Of a stretch of DNA of 64,000 nucleotides, positions 7,726-16,465 are shown piece by piece. Positions within the stretch are counted from its first letter, which is position 1. Every line of letters starts with the position of its first letter. The stretch is taken from NCBI RefSeq assembly GCF_015712165.1, contig NZ_JADPZX010000001.1:3923001-3987000 (forward strand), given 5' to 3'. The notes under the pieces are model-generated. The model did no database searches and was not told where the DNA came from. It saw nothing but the letters and a program-made list of their open reading frames with translations. The position numbers and the translations under genes are program-made. The stretch is from Streptomyces spinoverrucosus (GTDB lineage Bacteria > Actinomycetota > Actinomycetes > Streptomycetales > Streptomycetaceae).

Positions 7726-8757
7726 CTACTTCAGCTTCGTACCGGCCGAGCGCAGGTTCTGGCAGGCCTCGACGACCCGCTTGGCCATGCCCGCCTCGGC
7801 CAGCTTGCCCCAGGTGCGCGGGTCGTAGGTCTTCTTCGAGCCGACCTCGCCGTCGACCTTCAGGACGCCGTCGTAGTTCTTGAACATGTGGTCGGCGACC
7901 GGGCGCGTGAAGGCGTACTGCGTGTCGGTGTCGATGTTCATCTTGACGACGCCGTTCTCCAGCGCGGTCTGGATCTCCTGCTCGGTGGAGCCGGAGCCGC
8001 CGTGGAAGACGAAGTCGAAGACCTTGGCGTCGGCGGGACGGCCGTACTTGGCGGCGACGCCCTCGTTGAGCTCCTTCAGCAGCTCGGGCCGGAGCACGAC
8101 GTTGCCCGGCTTGTACACGCCGTGCACATTGCCGAAGGACGCGGCCAGCAGGTAGCGGCCCTTCTCGCCCAGGCCCAGCGCCTCGGCGGTGCGGATCGCG
8201 TCGTCGACCGTGGTGTACAGCTTGTCGTTGATCTCGTGGGTGACGCCGTCCTCCTCGCCACCGGTCGGCGTGATCTCCACCTCGAGGATGATCTTCGCGG
8301 CGGCGGCGCGGGCGAGCAGTTCCTGGCCGATGGCCAGGTTGTCGGCGAGGGTCTCGGCGGAGCCGTCCCACATGTGGGACTGGAAGAGCGGGTTCTCGCC
8401 GCGGGCGACGCGCTCCTCGGAGACCGCGAGCAGCGGACGGACGTACCCGTCGAGCTTGTCCTTCGGGCAGTGGTCGGTGTGCAGGGCGACCGTCACGTCG
8501 TACTTCTTGGCGACGATGTGCGCGAACTCGGCCAGGGCGACCGCGCCCGTGACCATGTCCTTGCTGTGCTGACCGCCGAGGAACTCGGCGCCGCCGGTCG
8601 AGATCTGGATGATGCCGTCGCTCTCGGCCTCGGCGAAGCCGCGCAGAGCCGCGTGCAGGGTCTGGGACGAGGTGACGTTGATGGCCGGGTAGGCGAACTT
8701 GCCTGCCTTCGCCCGGTCGAGCATCTCGTTGTAGACCTCGGGGGTTGCGATGGGCAT
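7726..8757 (-). CDS. fba: Class II fructose-1,6-bisphosphate aldolase
   Basis: 343 residues. Zinc-dependent aldolase interconverting fructose 1,6-bisphosphate with dihydroxyacetone phosphate and glyceraldehyde 3-phosphate. VALHTDHCPKDKLDGYVRP carries the two zinc-site residues of class II enzymes (the DHC motif). FDFVFHGGSGSTEQEI and VKMNIDTDTQYAFTRPV are the phosphate/Schiff-free active-site loops, and LEVEITPTGGEEDGV carries the catalytic glutamate region. Length is that of the long, Streptomyces-type class IIA enzymes. Its own promoter should lie in the 123 bases between it and pyrE, and a strong hairpin follows it. Confidence 0.96.
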   Translation of the reverse strand: MPIATPEVYNEMLDRAKAGKFAYPAINVTSSQTLHAALRGFAEAESDGIIQISTGGAEFLGGQHSKDMVTGAVALAEFAHIVAKKYDVTVALHTDHCPKDKLDGYVRPLLAVSEERVARGENPLFQSHMWDGSAETLADNLAIGQELLARAAAAKIILEVEITPTGGEEDGVTHEINDKLYTTVDDAIRTAEALGLGEKGRYLLAASFGNVHGVYKPGNVVLRPELLKELNEGVAAKYGRPADAKVFDFVFHGGSGSTEQEIQTALENGVVKMNIDTDTQYAFTRPVADHMFKNYDGVLKVDGEVGSKKTYDPRTWGKLAEAGMAKRVVEACQNLRSAGTKLK

Positions 8758-8880
8758 CTGTCCGCTCCTTGTATGTGCGGGTTGGCGTTCTGCGTGCTTA
8801 CGGCCCTGACCTAGACCTTGGGGTGCGACGTCATCGTCGGCCCCATCTTTCCAGACGAACCGGGATGCTCTAAGAGGCGC

Positions 8881-9429
8881 TCAGTCCAGACCGAGCTCGT
8901 CCTTCGAGTACGCGTACAGGTACGGCACCCCCGCGCCCTCCTGGATCTTCTCGGCCGCGCCGGTCGCCCGGTCGACGATCGTCGCGACGGCCACGACCTC
9001 GGCGCCGGCCTCGCGCACCGCCTCGACGGCGGTGAGCGGGGAGCCGCCGGTGGTGGAGGTGTCCTCGACGACCAGCACGCGGCGGCCGGCGATGTCCGGG
9101 CCCTCGACCCGCCGCTGCAGGCCGTGCGCCTTCGCGGCCTTGCGTACGACGAACGCGTCCAGCCTGCGGCCCCGCGCGGCGGCGGCGTGCAGCATCGCGG
9201 CGGCGACCGGGTCGGCGCCCATGGTGAGCCCGCCGACGGCGTCGAAGTCCAGGTCGGCGGTCAGGTCCAGCAGCACCTGGCCGACCAGCGGGGCGGCCTC
9301 GCCGTCGAGGGTGATGCGGCGCAGGTCGACGTAGTAGTCCGCCTCCAGACCCGAGGAGAGGGTCACCTTGCCGTGCACCACGGCCTTGTCCTTGATCTGC
9401 TGCAGCAGCGCGCCACGTACGTCCGTCAT
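8881..9429 (-). CDS. pyrE: Orotate phosphoribosyltransferase
   Basis: 182 residues. Converts orotate and PRPP to orotidine monophosphate in pyrimidine synthesis. The PRPP-binding loop is RRVLVVEDTSTTGGSPLTAV, with the two acidic residues and TTGGS characteristic of type I phosphoribosyltransferases. LGLTMGADP-like GGLTMGADPVAAAML and FVVRKAAKAHG are the other expected blocks. It lies ten bases after the aldose-epimerase gene on the same strand, so the two are probably co-transcribed. Confidence 0.94.
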   Translation of the reverse strand: MTDVRGALLQQIKDKAVVHGKVTLSSGLEADYYVDLRRITLDGEAAPLVGQVLLDLTADLDFDAVGGLTMGADPVAAAMLHAAAARGRRLDAFVVRKAAKAHGLQRRVEGPDIAGRRVLVVEDTSTTGGSPLTAVEAVREAGAEVVAVATIVDRATGAAEKIQEGAGVPYLYAYSKDELGLD

Positions 9430-9439
9430 GCCGACCAGC

Positions 9440-10228
9440 TTAGAGCCGCCTCCAGCGCCAGGTGGTCGTGGCCTCCAGCGGCTCCAGTGGCGTGACCAGG
9501 CGCGGGAGGGTGTTCAGCCCGTCGGGCGGCCCGGTCTGCGGCTCCACGCAGACGGCGGCCTCCTGCTCGTCGTACACCACGACCCACTCCTCGGGGCTGG
9601 TGACCTTCAGCTCCAGCTGTTCCGGCCAGGTGAGGGTGACGTCGACCCCGCCGGGCATGCCGAAGCAGTCGTCCCAGGGGCCGGGCTTGACGTCGAGGCG
9701 ATTGCCGGTGGGGAGGTGGTCGTCGCCGCGCTCCTCCTGCCAGGCGGGGCTGAAGTCGATCTGTACGTCGGCCCCGCCGAGGTTCCGGCTGAACCACGGG
9801 TGCCAGCCGATCTGCGCCGGGAAGGAGTCGTCATACGTCTCGACGGCCATGGTCAGCGTCAGGGCGTCCGGTGTGAGGCCGATCGCGTGGGTGACGCGGC
9901 CGGAGTAGGGCCAGGGCTCCACCAGGTCGTACGTCAGGACCGCCTCGTCGGCCGTGACGCGCGCGGGGTGCCAGGCGCCGTCGCGGGCGGTGCCGTGGAT
10001 GGCGTGCGGCGGGGCGTTGAGCGGCAGCTGGTGCAGGGTGGCGCCGGTGCGGAACCGGCCGTCGCGCATCCGGCCGCACCAGGGGACCATCGGGAAACAG
10101 CCGAAACGGTCGCCCTGGCGGAGGAGTTCGGTGCCGCCGACGCGGAGTCCCGCGACACGGCCGCCGTTGTCGGGCCGCACGGTCACTTCCGCGTCGCCCG
10201 CGGTCAGCGTGATGGGTTCGTTACTCAC
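9440..10228 (-). CDS. Aldose 1-epimerase family protein
   Basis: 262 residues, starting GTG (SNEPITLTAG). Galactose-mutarotase fold: VRPDNGGRVAGLRVGGTELL at the start, then FPMVPWCGRMRDG carrying the substrate-binding arginine. HAIHGTARDGAWH has the catalytic-histidine motif, IGWHPWFSR the second histidine, and a glutamate is found near EEWVVVYDEQEAAVCVEPQT. It interconverts sugar anomers; the sugar is not evident, and D-hexose-6-phosphate relatives are possible. The region around its start codon is duplicated just upstream (see the 109-bp duplication), which creates a decoy start region. Confidence 0.85.
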   Translation of the reverse strand: MSNEPITLTAGDAEVTVRPDNGGRVAGLRVGGTELLRQGDRFGCFPMVPWCGRMRDGRFRTGATLHQLPLNAPPHAIHGTARDGAWHPARVTADEAVLTYDLVEPWPYSGRVTHAIGLTPDALTLTMAVETYDDSFPAQIGWHPWFSRNLGGADVQIDFSPAWQEERGDDHLPTGNRLDVKPGPWDDCFGMPGGVDVTLTWPEQLELKVTSPEEWVVVYDEQEAAVCVEPQTGPPDGLNTLPRLVTPLEPLEATTTWRWRRL

Positions 10229-10441
10229 GGGACGACCCTACTGGGGAGATCAAGAGGGCCTGTCCGGCTTCAGCCGCTCAGTGGCGGCGGCGCAGGGCGC
10301 GCGGCCCACGAACAGTTGCCGTCGCGGCCCGTACTCACGGGACGACCCTACGGGGAGATCGACAGCGCCTGTCCGGCCGCGGCCGCTCAGTGGCGGCGGC
10401 GCAGGGCGCGCGGCCCACGAACAGTTGCCGTCGCGGCCCGT
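10223..10441. repeat. About 109-bp direct duplication upstream of the aldose epimerase
   Basis: Two copies, 10223-10332 and 10333-10441, differ by scattered substitutions in the left third and are almost identical in the right two thirds. Each holds CTCACGGGACGACCCTA, which in the first copy is the GTG start and leader of the epimerase gene. Each also holds a 24-base block at 10278-10301 and 10387-10410 that recurs at 10585-10608 as the last codons and stop of the neighbouring SRPBCC gene. The rest of the 10442-10584 stretch has looser related sequence and no gene. Confidence 0.85.
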
Positions 10442-10584
10442 GGGAAGACAGCGACGACAGCACACGACCCGCGACCCACGAACGACGGCAGTCGCGACCT
10501 GTCGCGCGGCGGGAACCCAGCCGCGACGGCACCCGGCCCGACCACCAATGGCGCCCGCCGGCGGCCTCTCCGGCCGGCGAGGTC

Positions 10585-11451
10585 TCAGTGGCGGCGGCGC
10601 AGGGCGCGGCCGACGACGATGGCGGTCGCCACCACCAGCGCGGCCGCCGGGGCCCAGCGCAGGGTGGGGTTCTGCGCGACGGTCTGCGGGGCCGGGACGG
10701 GGGCGTAGCGGCCTCGGGGCGGGGCGTGGTCGACCTCCTCCGCGCTGCGGCCGATCATCGTGCGGCGCGCGTGCGCGGCTTCGGCGGGCGGCTCGGCGGA
10801 CTCGGCGAAGTCCCGGGCGACGGGGGATTGCTGCGCGCCCTGGGCGACGGGGGGTTCCGTCGCGTCCTGGGCAGCAGGGGGTTCCGTCGCGTCCTGGGCG
10901 GCGGGGGGCTCTTCGGGGCGGTCGTCGATGAGGTCGGGTTCGTCAGTGGTGGGGTCGAGGGAGGGGGGCGGGACCTCGGTGTCGAACACGGAGGGGGATG
11001 CCGCCGGCGCCGTCTCCTGCGGCTCGCGGCCGGCGTCCGCAGCCAGGTTCTCCGCCGTGCGGCCCAGCAGGCGGGTCACGGCGGAGTGGACCGTTTCCTC
11101 GGGCAACTCGGTGATGCGGCCGTCGGCCGACGCGGTGCCCTGGACGGTGAGTGTGGTGCCGCCGTCGGTGTCGCGGAGGCGGACGGTGAGCGCGAGCTTG
11201 ACCGAGCCGGTGCCCCGGGTCTCGGCGGCGTCGCCCTCGACGGCGTACGAACCGTCGTCCTGCGCGGCGATGCGCAGGGTGCCGCGGTAGGTGATGGAGT
11301 GACTGCCGATCCGCATCTTGAGCCGCCCGGCGACGGGCTCGGCCCCCGCCTCCTGCTGGAGCCCGGGAACCGCCCGGGCGACCCGCGCGGGGTCGGCCAG
11401 CGCCGCGGCCAACCGGTCGGAGGGAACCGGAACGAACACCTCATGCTCCAT
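10585..11451 (-). CDS. SRPBCC (CoxG-like) domain protein with C-terminal membrane anchor
   Basis: 288 residues from ATG at 11451 (MEHEVFVPVP). The first 150 residues form an SRPBCC/START-like lipid-binding fold of the carbon-monoxide-dehydrogenase subunit G kind, with VARAVPGLQQEAG, MRIGSHSITYRG and TADGRI-like ASADGRITELPEE. A long disordered linker rich in Pro, Ala and Glu follows, with an imperfect PPAAQDATE triple repeat at about residues 195-220. A single hydrophobic segment (WAPAAALVVATAIVVG) and a basic tail end it. The layout suggests a peripheral or tail-anchored protein binding a hydrophobic ligand. No CO dehydrogenase genes are nearby, so that role is not implied. Confidence 0.75.
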   Translation of the reverse strand: MEHEVFVPVPSDRLAAALADPARVARAVPGLQQEAGAEPVAGRLKMRIGSHSITYRGTLRIAAQDDGSYAVEGDAAETRGTGSVKLALTVRLRDTDGGTTLTVQGTASADGRITELPEETVHSAVTRLLGRTAENLAADAGREPQETAPAASPSVFDTEVPPPSLDPTTDEPDLIDDRPEEPPAAQDATEPPAAQDATEPPVAQGAQQSPVARDFAESAEPPAEAAHARRTMIGRSAEEVDHAPPRGRYAPVPAPQTVAQNPTLRWAPAAALVVATAIVVGRALRRRH

Positions 11452-11528
11452 GGCGATCGAGCCTACCCGGGGGTGGGCGAAAGTACGCTCCCCTCGACAG
11501 CAACTCGCCCGGCAACTCCCCCATGCCC

Positions 11529-13037
11529 TCAGTACCGCGGGTGCACCAACGTCGACGCCGGCAGCCCCGTCATCCGTGGCGTCAAGGCCTGCCCGGCCGC
11601 GTCCAGCGGTGGCGTCGCCTGCGCGGCGGCCAGGACGAAGCCCCAGTCGTGGGGGGTGTGGGCCGGGCCGGGGGTGCGGTCGGCGGTGAAGGCGGAGTCG
11701 TGGCCCGACACCCGGTACGGGGCCGTGTGCAGGCCCGCCGCGCGGATCGTCGCCTCGACCGTCCAGAAGACCCGCGGGTGGGAGCGGAACGGTCCCGCGT
11801 GCACGGACAGGCGGCCGTCGTCCGCCAGGGTGCGCCGGGCGAGGCCGTAGAACTCCTGGGAGTACAGCTTGGTGCTGTCCGTGATGCCCGGGTCGGGCAG
11901 GTCCGCGATCACCACGTCGTACGCCGCCGCCGGCGCGCCCCGCAGCCAGCGGAAGGCGTCCGCCGTGGTGACGTGGACGCGGGGGTCGTCGTAGGCGTGG
12001 TCGTTGAGGTCGGCCAGCGCGGGGTCCTCGCCCGCCAACTCCACGACCGCCGCGTCGATTTCGACGATGTCGACGTGCCGTACGCCCTGGTGCCGCAGCA
12101 CCTCGCGCGCGGCGAGGCCGTCCCCGCCGCCGAGGATGAGTACGCGCGCGTGCGTGCCGTTCATCGCGGGGTGCACCAGCGCTTCGTGGTACCGGCGTTC
12201 GTCGCGGCCGCTGACGCGGAGCCGGCCGTCGATGAAGAGGTCGAGAGGGCGGCCGTCCCTGCCGCCGGTGAGGACGACCTCCTGGACGTCCGTCTGCAGG
12301 GCGACGCGTACGTCCCGGCCGTAGACGGCGGTGCGGGCGGCGCGTTCGAAGTCGTCGACGAGGACGGCGGCCGAGGCGAGGATCGCGAGGACGGCGACGT
12401 TGGCGACGAGCAGCAGCCAACGGGCACGGCACGTCAGGTCGCGCCGGAACAGGCCCAGGACCAGGCAGCCACCGGCGACGACGTTGACGGCGCCGGTCAG
12501 CAGGGCGCCGGTCAACTGGCCGAGGAACGGCAGCAGAAGGAAGGGGAAGGCGAGGCCGCCGACCAGGGCGCCGACGTAGTCCGCCGCGAACAGGTCGGCC
12601 ACCGCGCCGCCCGCGTCCTGGCGGCGGATGCGCTGGATCAGCTCCATCAGCAGCGGGATCTCCGCGCCGATCAGCAGTCCGATGACGAGGGAGAAGGCGA
12701 CCAGCAGCCAGCGCGGGCCGTTGACCCACAGGCCGCCCCAGTCCCCGGTCCAGGCGAAGACGGCGTACAGGGCCATCGCGCTGCACCCGCCGACCAGGGC
12801 GAGGGCCGCCTCGACCGCGCCGAAGCCGGCGGCGGCGTGGCGGCGCAGCCGCTTGGCGGCGAGCGAGCCGATGCCCATCGCGAAGACCATGACGGACAGC
12901 ACGACGGAGGCCTGGGTGACCGAGTCGCCGATCAAGTACGCGGCCAGGGCGACCAGTTCGAGTTCGTACACCAGTCCGCAGGCCGCGCAGACGAAGACGC
13001 CCGCGAGGACCAGGAACCGTCCGGTTGCCTGCCGCAC
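11529..13037 (-). CDS. Membrane polyamine aminopropyltransferase (spermidine-synthase-like)
   Basis: 502 residues. The N-terminal 210 residues hold about seven hydrophobic helices, beginning [20 protein letters not shown], a segment typical of long bacterial SpeE proteins. The C-terminal half is the aminopropyltransferase domain: [19 protein letters not shown] binds decarboxylated S-adenosylmethionine, [15 protein letters not shown] carries the cofactor-binding glutamate, and [11 protein letters not shown] the catalytic aspartate. The gatekeeper [12 protein letters not shown] block is present (family GRDEFRYHE-like). The polyamine product is not known for these membrane forms, and some act in other methyl- or propyl-transfer. 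It lies 77 bases upstream of the SRPBCC gene on the same strand. Confidence 0.85.
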   Translation of the reverse strand: MRQATGRFLVLAGVFVCAACGLVYELELVALAAYLIGDSVTQASVVLSVMVFAMGIGSLAAKRLRRHAAAGFGAVEAALALVGGCSAMALYAVFAWTGDWGGLWVNGPRWLLVAFSLVIGLLIGAEIPLLMELIQRIRRQDAGGAVADLFAADYVGALVGGLAFPFLLLPFLGQLTGALLTGAVNVVAGGCLVLGLFRRDLTCRARWLLLVANVAVLAILASAAVLVDDFERAARTAVYGRDVRVALQTDVQEVVLTGGRDGRPLDLFIDGRLRVSGRDERRYHEALVHPAMNGTHARVLILGGGDGLAAREVLRHQGVRHVDIVEIDAAVVELAGEDPALADLNDHAYDDPRVHVTTADAFRWLRGAPAAAYDVVIADLPDPGITDSTKLYSQEFYGLARRTLADDGRLSVHAGPFRSHPRVFWTVEATIRAAGLHTAPYRVSGHDSAFTADRTPGPAHTPHDWGFVLAAAQATPPLDAAGQALTPRMTGLPASTLVHPRY

Positions 13038-13179
13038 TGGGATCCGCGCGGGGGCGCGCCAGGGGGCGGGGTGCCGGGTGGGGCTGGCGCGTGCGGGTCG
13101 ATCACGACTGCGACGTTACGTCACGGGTGCGGTGCGCTTCGTCACCCACACGTGTGGAACCGCGTGTTGTCGAGGCTCG

Positions 13180-13216
13180 GGGCGTTTGAGCCCGCCCTCA
13201 GTCGCCGGACGGGCTT
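13180..13216. repeat. Streptomyces-type intergenic palindromic repeat overlapping a gene end
   Basis: GGGCGTTTGAGCCCGCCC and TCGCCGGACGGGCTTATGAG form the dispersed palindromic element common in Streptomyces intergenic regions, with AGCCCG (13189-13194) pairing with CGGGCT (13210-13215). It supplies the final codons of the DUF2617 gene (ISPSGD and stop). It may act as a terminator. Recognition is from memory of this element family. Confidence 0.6.
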
Positions 13217-13749
13217 ATGAGCTCACGGCGTTGCGGGTTCACCGCTCGTCTCACCCCCACTCTCGTCCGCGTCGCGACCAACTGGCCGTCCTGTGGGTAC
13301 GCGTGCCAGGTGCGCCAGTGCACCTGGCCCTCGTGGCGCTGGGCGAGCAGGGCCGTGAAGGCGTGCGGGCTGCCGGGGAAGACGCCGACAAGGCCGTTGG
13401 GGTGGTCGGAGACGAGGGCCAGCAACTCCTGGGCGCGGCCCGCGAAGGAGCCCGGTGACAGGGCCTCGACGCGCGCGGCGAACTCGTACTCCCAGTCCCC
13501 CACCCGCTTGGCGACGCCGAGCGGCAGGGGCGTACTGCTGCCGGGAATGCACGCCACCGTCTCCGAGCAACTGCTCCGCTTCTCCTCCAGGAGCACCTGG
13601 TGGGACGCGCCGAGCAGGCGCAACTGGAGCTTGGCACCGGCCAGTTCGAGGTCCAGGGTGGCGAGGGCGGGCAGTGGTTCACGGCCCAGCGCCCAGGCGA
13701 GGTCGGCCGCGCGCGTGTCGGTGTAGGAGGTGTTCAGGGTCGTGAGCAT
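13198..13749 (-). CDS. DUF2617-family protein
   Basis: 183 residues, soluble, starting MLTTLNTSYTDTRAADLAWAL. ATLDLELAGAKLQLRLLGASHQV, VGDWEYEFAARVEALSPG and FPGSPHAFTALLAQR are the conserved blocks that I associate with DUF2617, an actinobacterial family of unknown function. The last six codons come from a dispersed palindromic repeat, so the C-terminus was probably extended or replaced by that element. It is followed on the same strand by the aminopropyltransferase gene after 160 bases. Confidence 0.75.
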   Translation of the reverse strand: MLTTLNTSYTDTRAADLAWALGREPLPALATLDLELAGAKLQLRLLGASHQVLLEEKRSSCSETVACIPGSSTPLPLGVAKRVGDWEYEFAARVEALSPGSFAGRAQELLALVSDHPNGLVGVFPGSPHAFTALLAQRHEGQVHWRTWHAYPQDGQLVATRTRVGVRRAVNPQRRELISPSGD

Positions 13750-14140
13750 GGATCGGCTCCGCTAGCACGCAAAGAAAGGCGGTGTGGGTCCGGCGCGCCC
13801 CGGTCGACACCGGGAGATCGGCCCGGCGGCCCGTCAGGAGCCCGGTCGGTGGCGGGGTCCGCAGGACGTCCGAGGGCCGCGTTGGTGGTTAAGAGGGAAT
13901 CATGAACTGTGGCGACGCCACAGCGTTTTTACCCAACTTCGTGGGGTTTCCATCCCTCAGAGGGCTTATCAGCTCAACTGTTCAACCACGGCGTACGCCT
14001 GAGCGAGGTTGGCGTACGCCGGAGTGAGCGCGAAAGGCGACTGCCCGGCGCACACCACGGCGCCCGCCCGGACCGACGGTCCCGGCGGGCGCCGCGCGGC
14101 GGGGATGCGGTTCCCCCTTCCGGAGCTCGGCTGCCCCGTG
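13750..14140. other. Non-coding stretch with one hairpin and a short possible ORF
   Basis: Nothing here codes convincingly. CTGTGGCGACGCCACAG at 13907-13923 is a perfect 8-bp stem around one base, followed by CGTTTTT on the plus strand, which is terminator-like although no plus-strand gene precedes it. An ATG at 13902 with AAGAGGGA upstream opens 42 codons in which the hairpin is embedded. GGCGTACGCC occurs twice around 13990-14020. Confidence 0.5.
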
Positions 14141-14395
14141 TCAGCTGCCTCCCCCGCATCCACCGCCGCCACCTCCGCAGGACGAGCCGCCCCCGCAGGA
14201 GTGCCCGCCCCCGGAGTCGCCCGAGCCGCTGTCTCCCCCGCCGAACCACCCGCCGCTGCTGCCGCCGTCCCCGTACGAGCGGCTGCGCCGGCGGGACCGC
14301 GCGCCCACCCTGCTCCGGCCGCTACGGACCGAGGTCGCGATGCCCCCGACGAGCACGCAGATCATGAAGAGCGCCAGGATGATGCCGATGACCAT
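14141..14395 (-). CDS. Tiny Gly/Ser/Cys-rich single-pass membrane protein
   Basis: 84 residues from ATG at 14395, with a strong GAAGGAGGGTGA ribosome site. One hydrophobic segment (VIGIILALFMICVLVGGIA) spans residues 2-20. A short basic stretch (RSRVGARSRRRSRSYG) follows, then a C-terminal tail made almost entirely of Gly and Ser with Cys placed as HSCGGGSSCGGGGGGCGGGS. The positive-inside rule puts the basic stretch and tail in the cytoplasm. The low-complexity tail resembles that of other small Streptomyces membrane proteins of unknown role. Three cysteines could bind metal or form a lipid/thioether modification site, but no partner enzyme is adjacent. Confidence 0.7.
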   Translation of the reverse strand: MVIGIILALFMICVLVGGIATSVRSGRSRVGARSRRRSRSYGDGGSSGGWFGGGDSGSGDSGGGHSCGGGSSCGGGGGGCGGGS

Positions 14396-14534
14396 GGCGT
14401 CACCCTCCTTCCGTTTCCCCCGAAGCGGCCCCCCGTGGGCGCCTCGTTCGCTTGCGTGCCGAGGGGATGCCCGGCCGCCGCGCGGCCCAAAGCAGAGTTG
14501 AGGAAGTCCAGAGCTTGAGCGCAGGATGGCCGCC

Positions 14535-15716
14535 ATGACCTCCACCGAGCGCCCCTTCCTCAACCGCCGCCTCGCAGAGTTCGGAACGACGATCTTCGCG
14601 GAGATGTCCGCGCTGGCCCTGAGCACGGGCTCGATCAATCTGGGCCAGGGCTTCCCCGACACCGACGGCCCCGAGGAGGTCCGGGAGGCGGCCGTACGGG
14701 CGCTGCGCGAGGGCCGGGGCAACCAGTACCCGCCCGGCCCGGGCATCCCCGAGCTGCGCGCCGCCGTCGCCGCGCACCAGCAGCGCCGCTACGGGCTGTC
14801 GTACGACCCCGCCGCCGAGGTCCTGGTCACCGCGGGCGCCACCGAGGCGATCGCCGCCGCGCTGCTGGCGCTGGTCGAGCCCGGTGACGAGGTGATCGCC
14901 TTCGAGCCGTACTACGACTCGTACGCGGCGTGCATCGCGATGGCGGGCGGCACCCGGGTGCCGGTCACCCTGCGCCCCGACGAGGGTTCGTTCCGCCTGG
15001 ACCTCGACGAACTGCGCGCCGCCGTCACCGACCGCACCCGGCTGCTGCTGATCAACACCCCGCACAACCCCACCGGCATGGTGCTCACGCGCGCGGAGCT
15101 GACCGCGATCGCCGAGCTGGCCGTCGAGCGGGATCTGCTGGTGGTGACCGACGAGGTGTACGAGCACCTGGTCTTCGACGACGCCGAGCATGTGCCCCTG
15201 GCCACCTTCCCGGGGATGCGCGAGCGCACGGTGACGATCGGGTCGAGCGGCAAGACGTTTTCGTTCACCGGTTGGAAGGTCGGGTGGATCACCGCGGACG
15301 GCCCGCTCGTCGCCGCCGTCCGGACGGCCAAGCAGTACCTGACCTACGTCAGCTCCGGCCCCTTCCAATACGCGATCGCCGAAGCGTTGCGCCTGCCGGA
15401 CGCGTACTTCGACAACTTCCGCGCCGACCTACGACGCAAGCGCGACCTGCTGGGCGACGGCCTGCGCGCGGCCGGGTTCGAGGTCTACCAGCCCCAGGGC
15501 ACGTACTTCATCACCACCGACATCACGCCCTTCGGTGAGAAGGACGCCTACGCCTTCTGCCGTGCGCTCCCCGAACGCTGCGGCGTCGTCGCCATCCCTA
15601 ACTCCGTCTTCTACGACGACCCCGACGCCGGCCGCAGGCAGGTGCGCTTCGCCTTCTGCAAGCAGCGGGCGGTACTGGAGGAGGCGGTGAAGCGGCTGAA
15701 GACGCCGGCCGGGTGA
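14535..15716 (+). CDS. dapC: Class I/II PLP aminotransferase, probable N-succinyldiaminopimelate aminotransferase
   Basis: 393 residues; the ATG at 14535 has AGGA eight bases upstream and is preferred to an ATG three codons earlier. Fold type I aminotransferase: LGQGFPDTDGP at the N-terminus, YPPGPGIPELR, INTPHNPTGMVL, VVTDEVYEHLVFD, and the PLP lysine in IGSSGKTFSFTGWKVGW. The pattern matches the actinobacterial DapC/kynurenine-aminotransferase-like group that supplies the lysine and peptidoglycan pathway. A role on kynurenine or methionine-cycle keto acids is the alternative, noteworthy because kynurenine genes lie 9 kb away. Ends in a nested hairpin shared with the next, convergent gene. 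Confidence 0.8.
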   Translation: MTSTERPFLNRRLAEFGTTIFAEMSALALSTGSINLGQGFPDTDGPEEVREAAVRALREGRGNQYPPGPGIPELRAAVAAHQQRRYGLSYDPAAEVLVTAGATEAIAAALLALVEPGDEVIAFEPYYDSYAACIAMAGGTRVPVTLRPDEGSFRLDLDELRAAVTDRTRLLLINTPHNPTGMVLTRAELTAIAELAVERDLLVVTDEVYEHLVFDDAEHVPLATFPGMRERTVTIGSSGKTFSFTGWKVGWITADGPLVAAVRTAKQYLTYVSSGPFQYAIAEALRLPDAYFDNFRADLRRKRDLLGDGLRAAGFEVYQPQGTYFITTDITPFGEKDAYAFCRALPERCGVVAIPNSVFYDDPDAGRRQVRFAFCKQRAVLEEAVKRLKTPAG

Positions 15717-15740
15717 GGCGGCGGGCTCCGGACACGGCAA

Positions 15741-15790
15741 GAGCCCGGCCCGGGCACCCGACCTTGCCGGTCGGTGCCCTGGCCGGGCTC
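15741..15790. terminator. Nested bidirectional terminator hairpin
   Basis: GAGCCCGGCC (15741-15750) pairs with GGCCGGGCTC (15781-15790), enclosing a second stem GGGCACCCGACC / GGTCGGTGCCC around a TTGCC loop. It sits between convergent dapC and YbjN genes and can serve both. Confidence 0.85.
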
Positions 15791-15803
15791 CCGTGACGCC
15801 CGA

Positions 15804-16331
15804 CTACTCCTCGTCCTCGGGCTTGTCCGCGTCGTTGATCTCCTTCTCCAGGCCGAGCTGCTCGACCAGCCAGCGGTCGAACTCGATGGCCGCGCGCACC
15901 CAGCTGACCGTCGAGGAGACGAAGAACTCCAGGTTGACGCCGGTGCCGATCAGCATCTGGGCCTCGCCGATGAGGCGGACGGTGCCGTCGTCATGGGTGT
16001 GGCTGTAGACCTTCGGCCACAGGGTCCGCCGGTTCCAGTCGTCGATGGACTCCAGAAGCTGCGGCTTCTCGTCGATCGGGTGGGGGCGGTCGTAGAAGGT
16101 CCGCACCGAGAAGACCTGCTGGTCACCCTCGCCGCGGAACATGAAGTACGTACGGAACTGCTCCCACGGCGCCGCGAGGTCACCCTCTTCGTCGACGACG
16201 TACTTCAGCTCCATCTGGTCGAGGAGCTGCTTCACAAGGTCCTGATCCGGGACGACGGGGCCCGCCGGTCCTTGGGGCTCGGGCTGGGGCTTGCCCCCGA
16301 AGTTCGGAATCGAGGACGGGTCGATGGTCAC
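15804..16331 (-). CDS. YbjN-domain protein
   Basis: 175 residues from the GTG at 16331 (VTIDPSSIPNFGG), which has GAAGGGAA upstream. After a Pro-rich head of about 25 residues comes a YbjN-type fold: DQDLVKQLLDQMELKYVVDE, EGDLAAPWEQFRTYFMF, FSVRTFYDRPHPIDEKPQLL, and a C-terminal FFVSSTVSWVRAAIEFDRWL. Family members resemble type III secretion chaperones in fold and are widespread in actinobacteria; their clients are not known. Acidic tail DADKPEDEE. Confidence 0.8.
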   Translation of the reverse strand: MTIDPSSIPNFGGKPQPEPQGPAGPVVPDQDLVKQLLDQMELKYVVDEEGDLAAPWEQFRTYFMFRGEGDQQVFSVRTFYDRPHPIDEKPQLLESIDDWNRRTLWPKVYSHTHDDGTVRLIGEAQMLIGTGVNLEFFVSSTVSWVRAAIEFDRWLVEQLGLEKEINDADKPEDEE

Positions 16332-16465
16332 CGTGAATTTCCCTTCGTACGGATTCCGCCATCCTCCCCCATGCGGGGAGGGGGGTGGCAAGCCCCGACG
16401 TAGTCTGTCAGCCGTCGGCGGACGTGATCCGGCCGGACGGCCGGTGCGAGGCGGGGCGGGGGCTC

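Noticed and set aside
10585..12786. A single 733-codon minus-strand frame joining the SRPBCC gene to sequence upstream
   Set aside because: The upstream part is a mirror of the aminopropyltransferase gene in the wrong frame; the true start is the ATG at 11451.
13902..14030. A 42-codon plus-strand ORF with AAGAGGGA before its ATG
   Set aside because: It contains a terminator-like hairpin, has no recognisable motif, and another frame is equally open; too weak to call.
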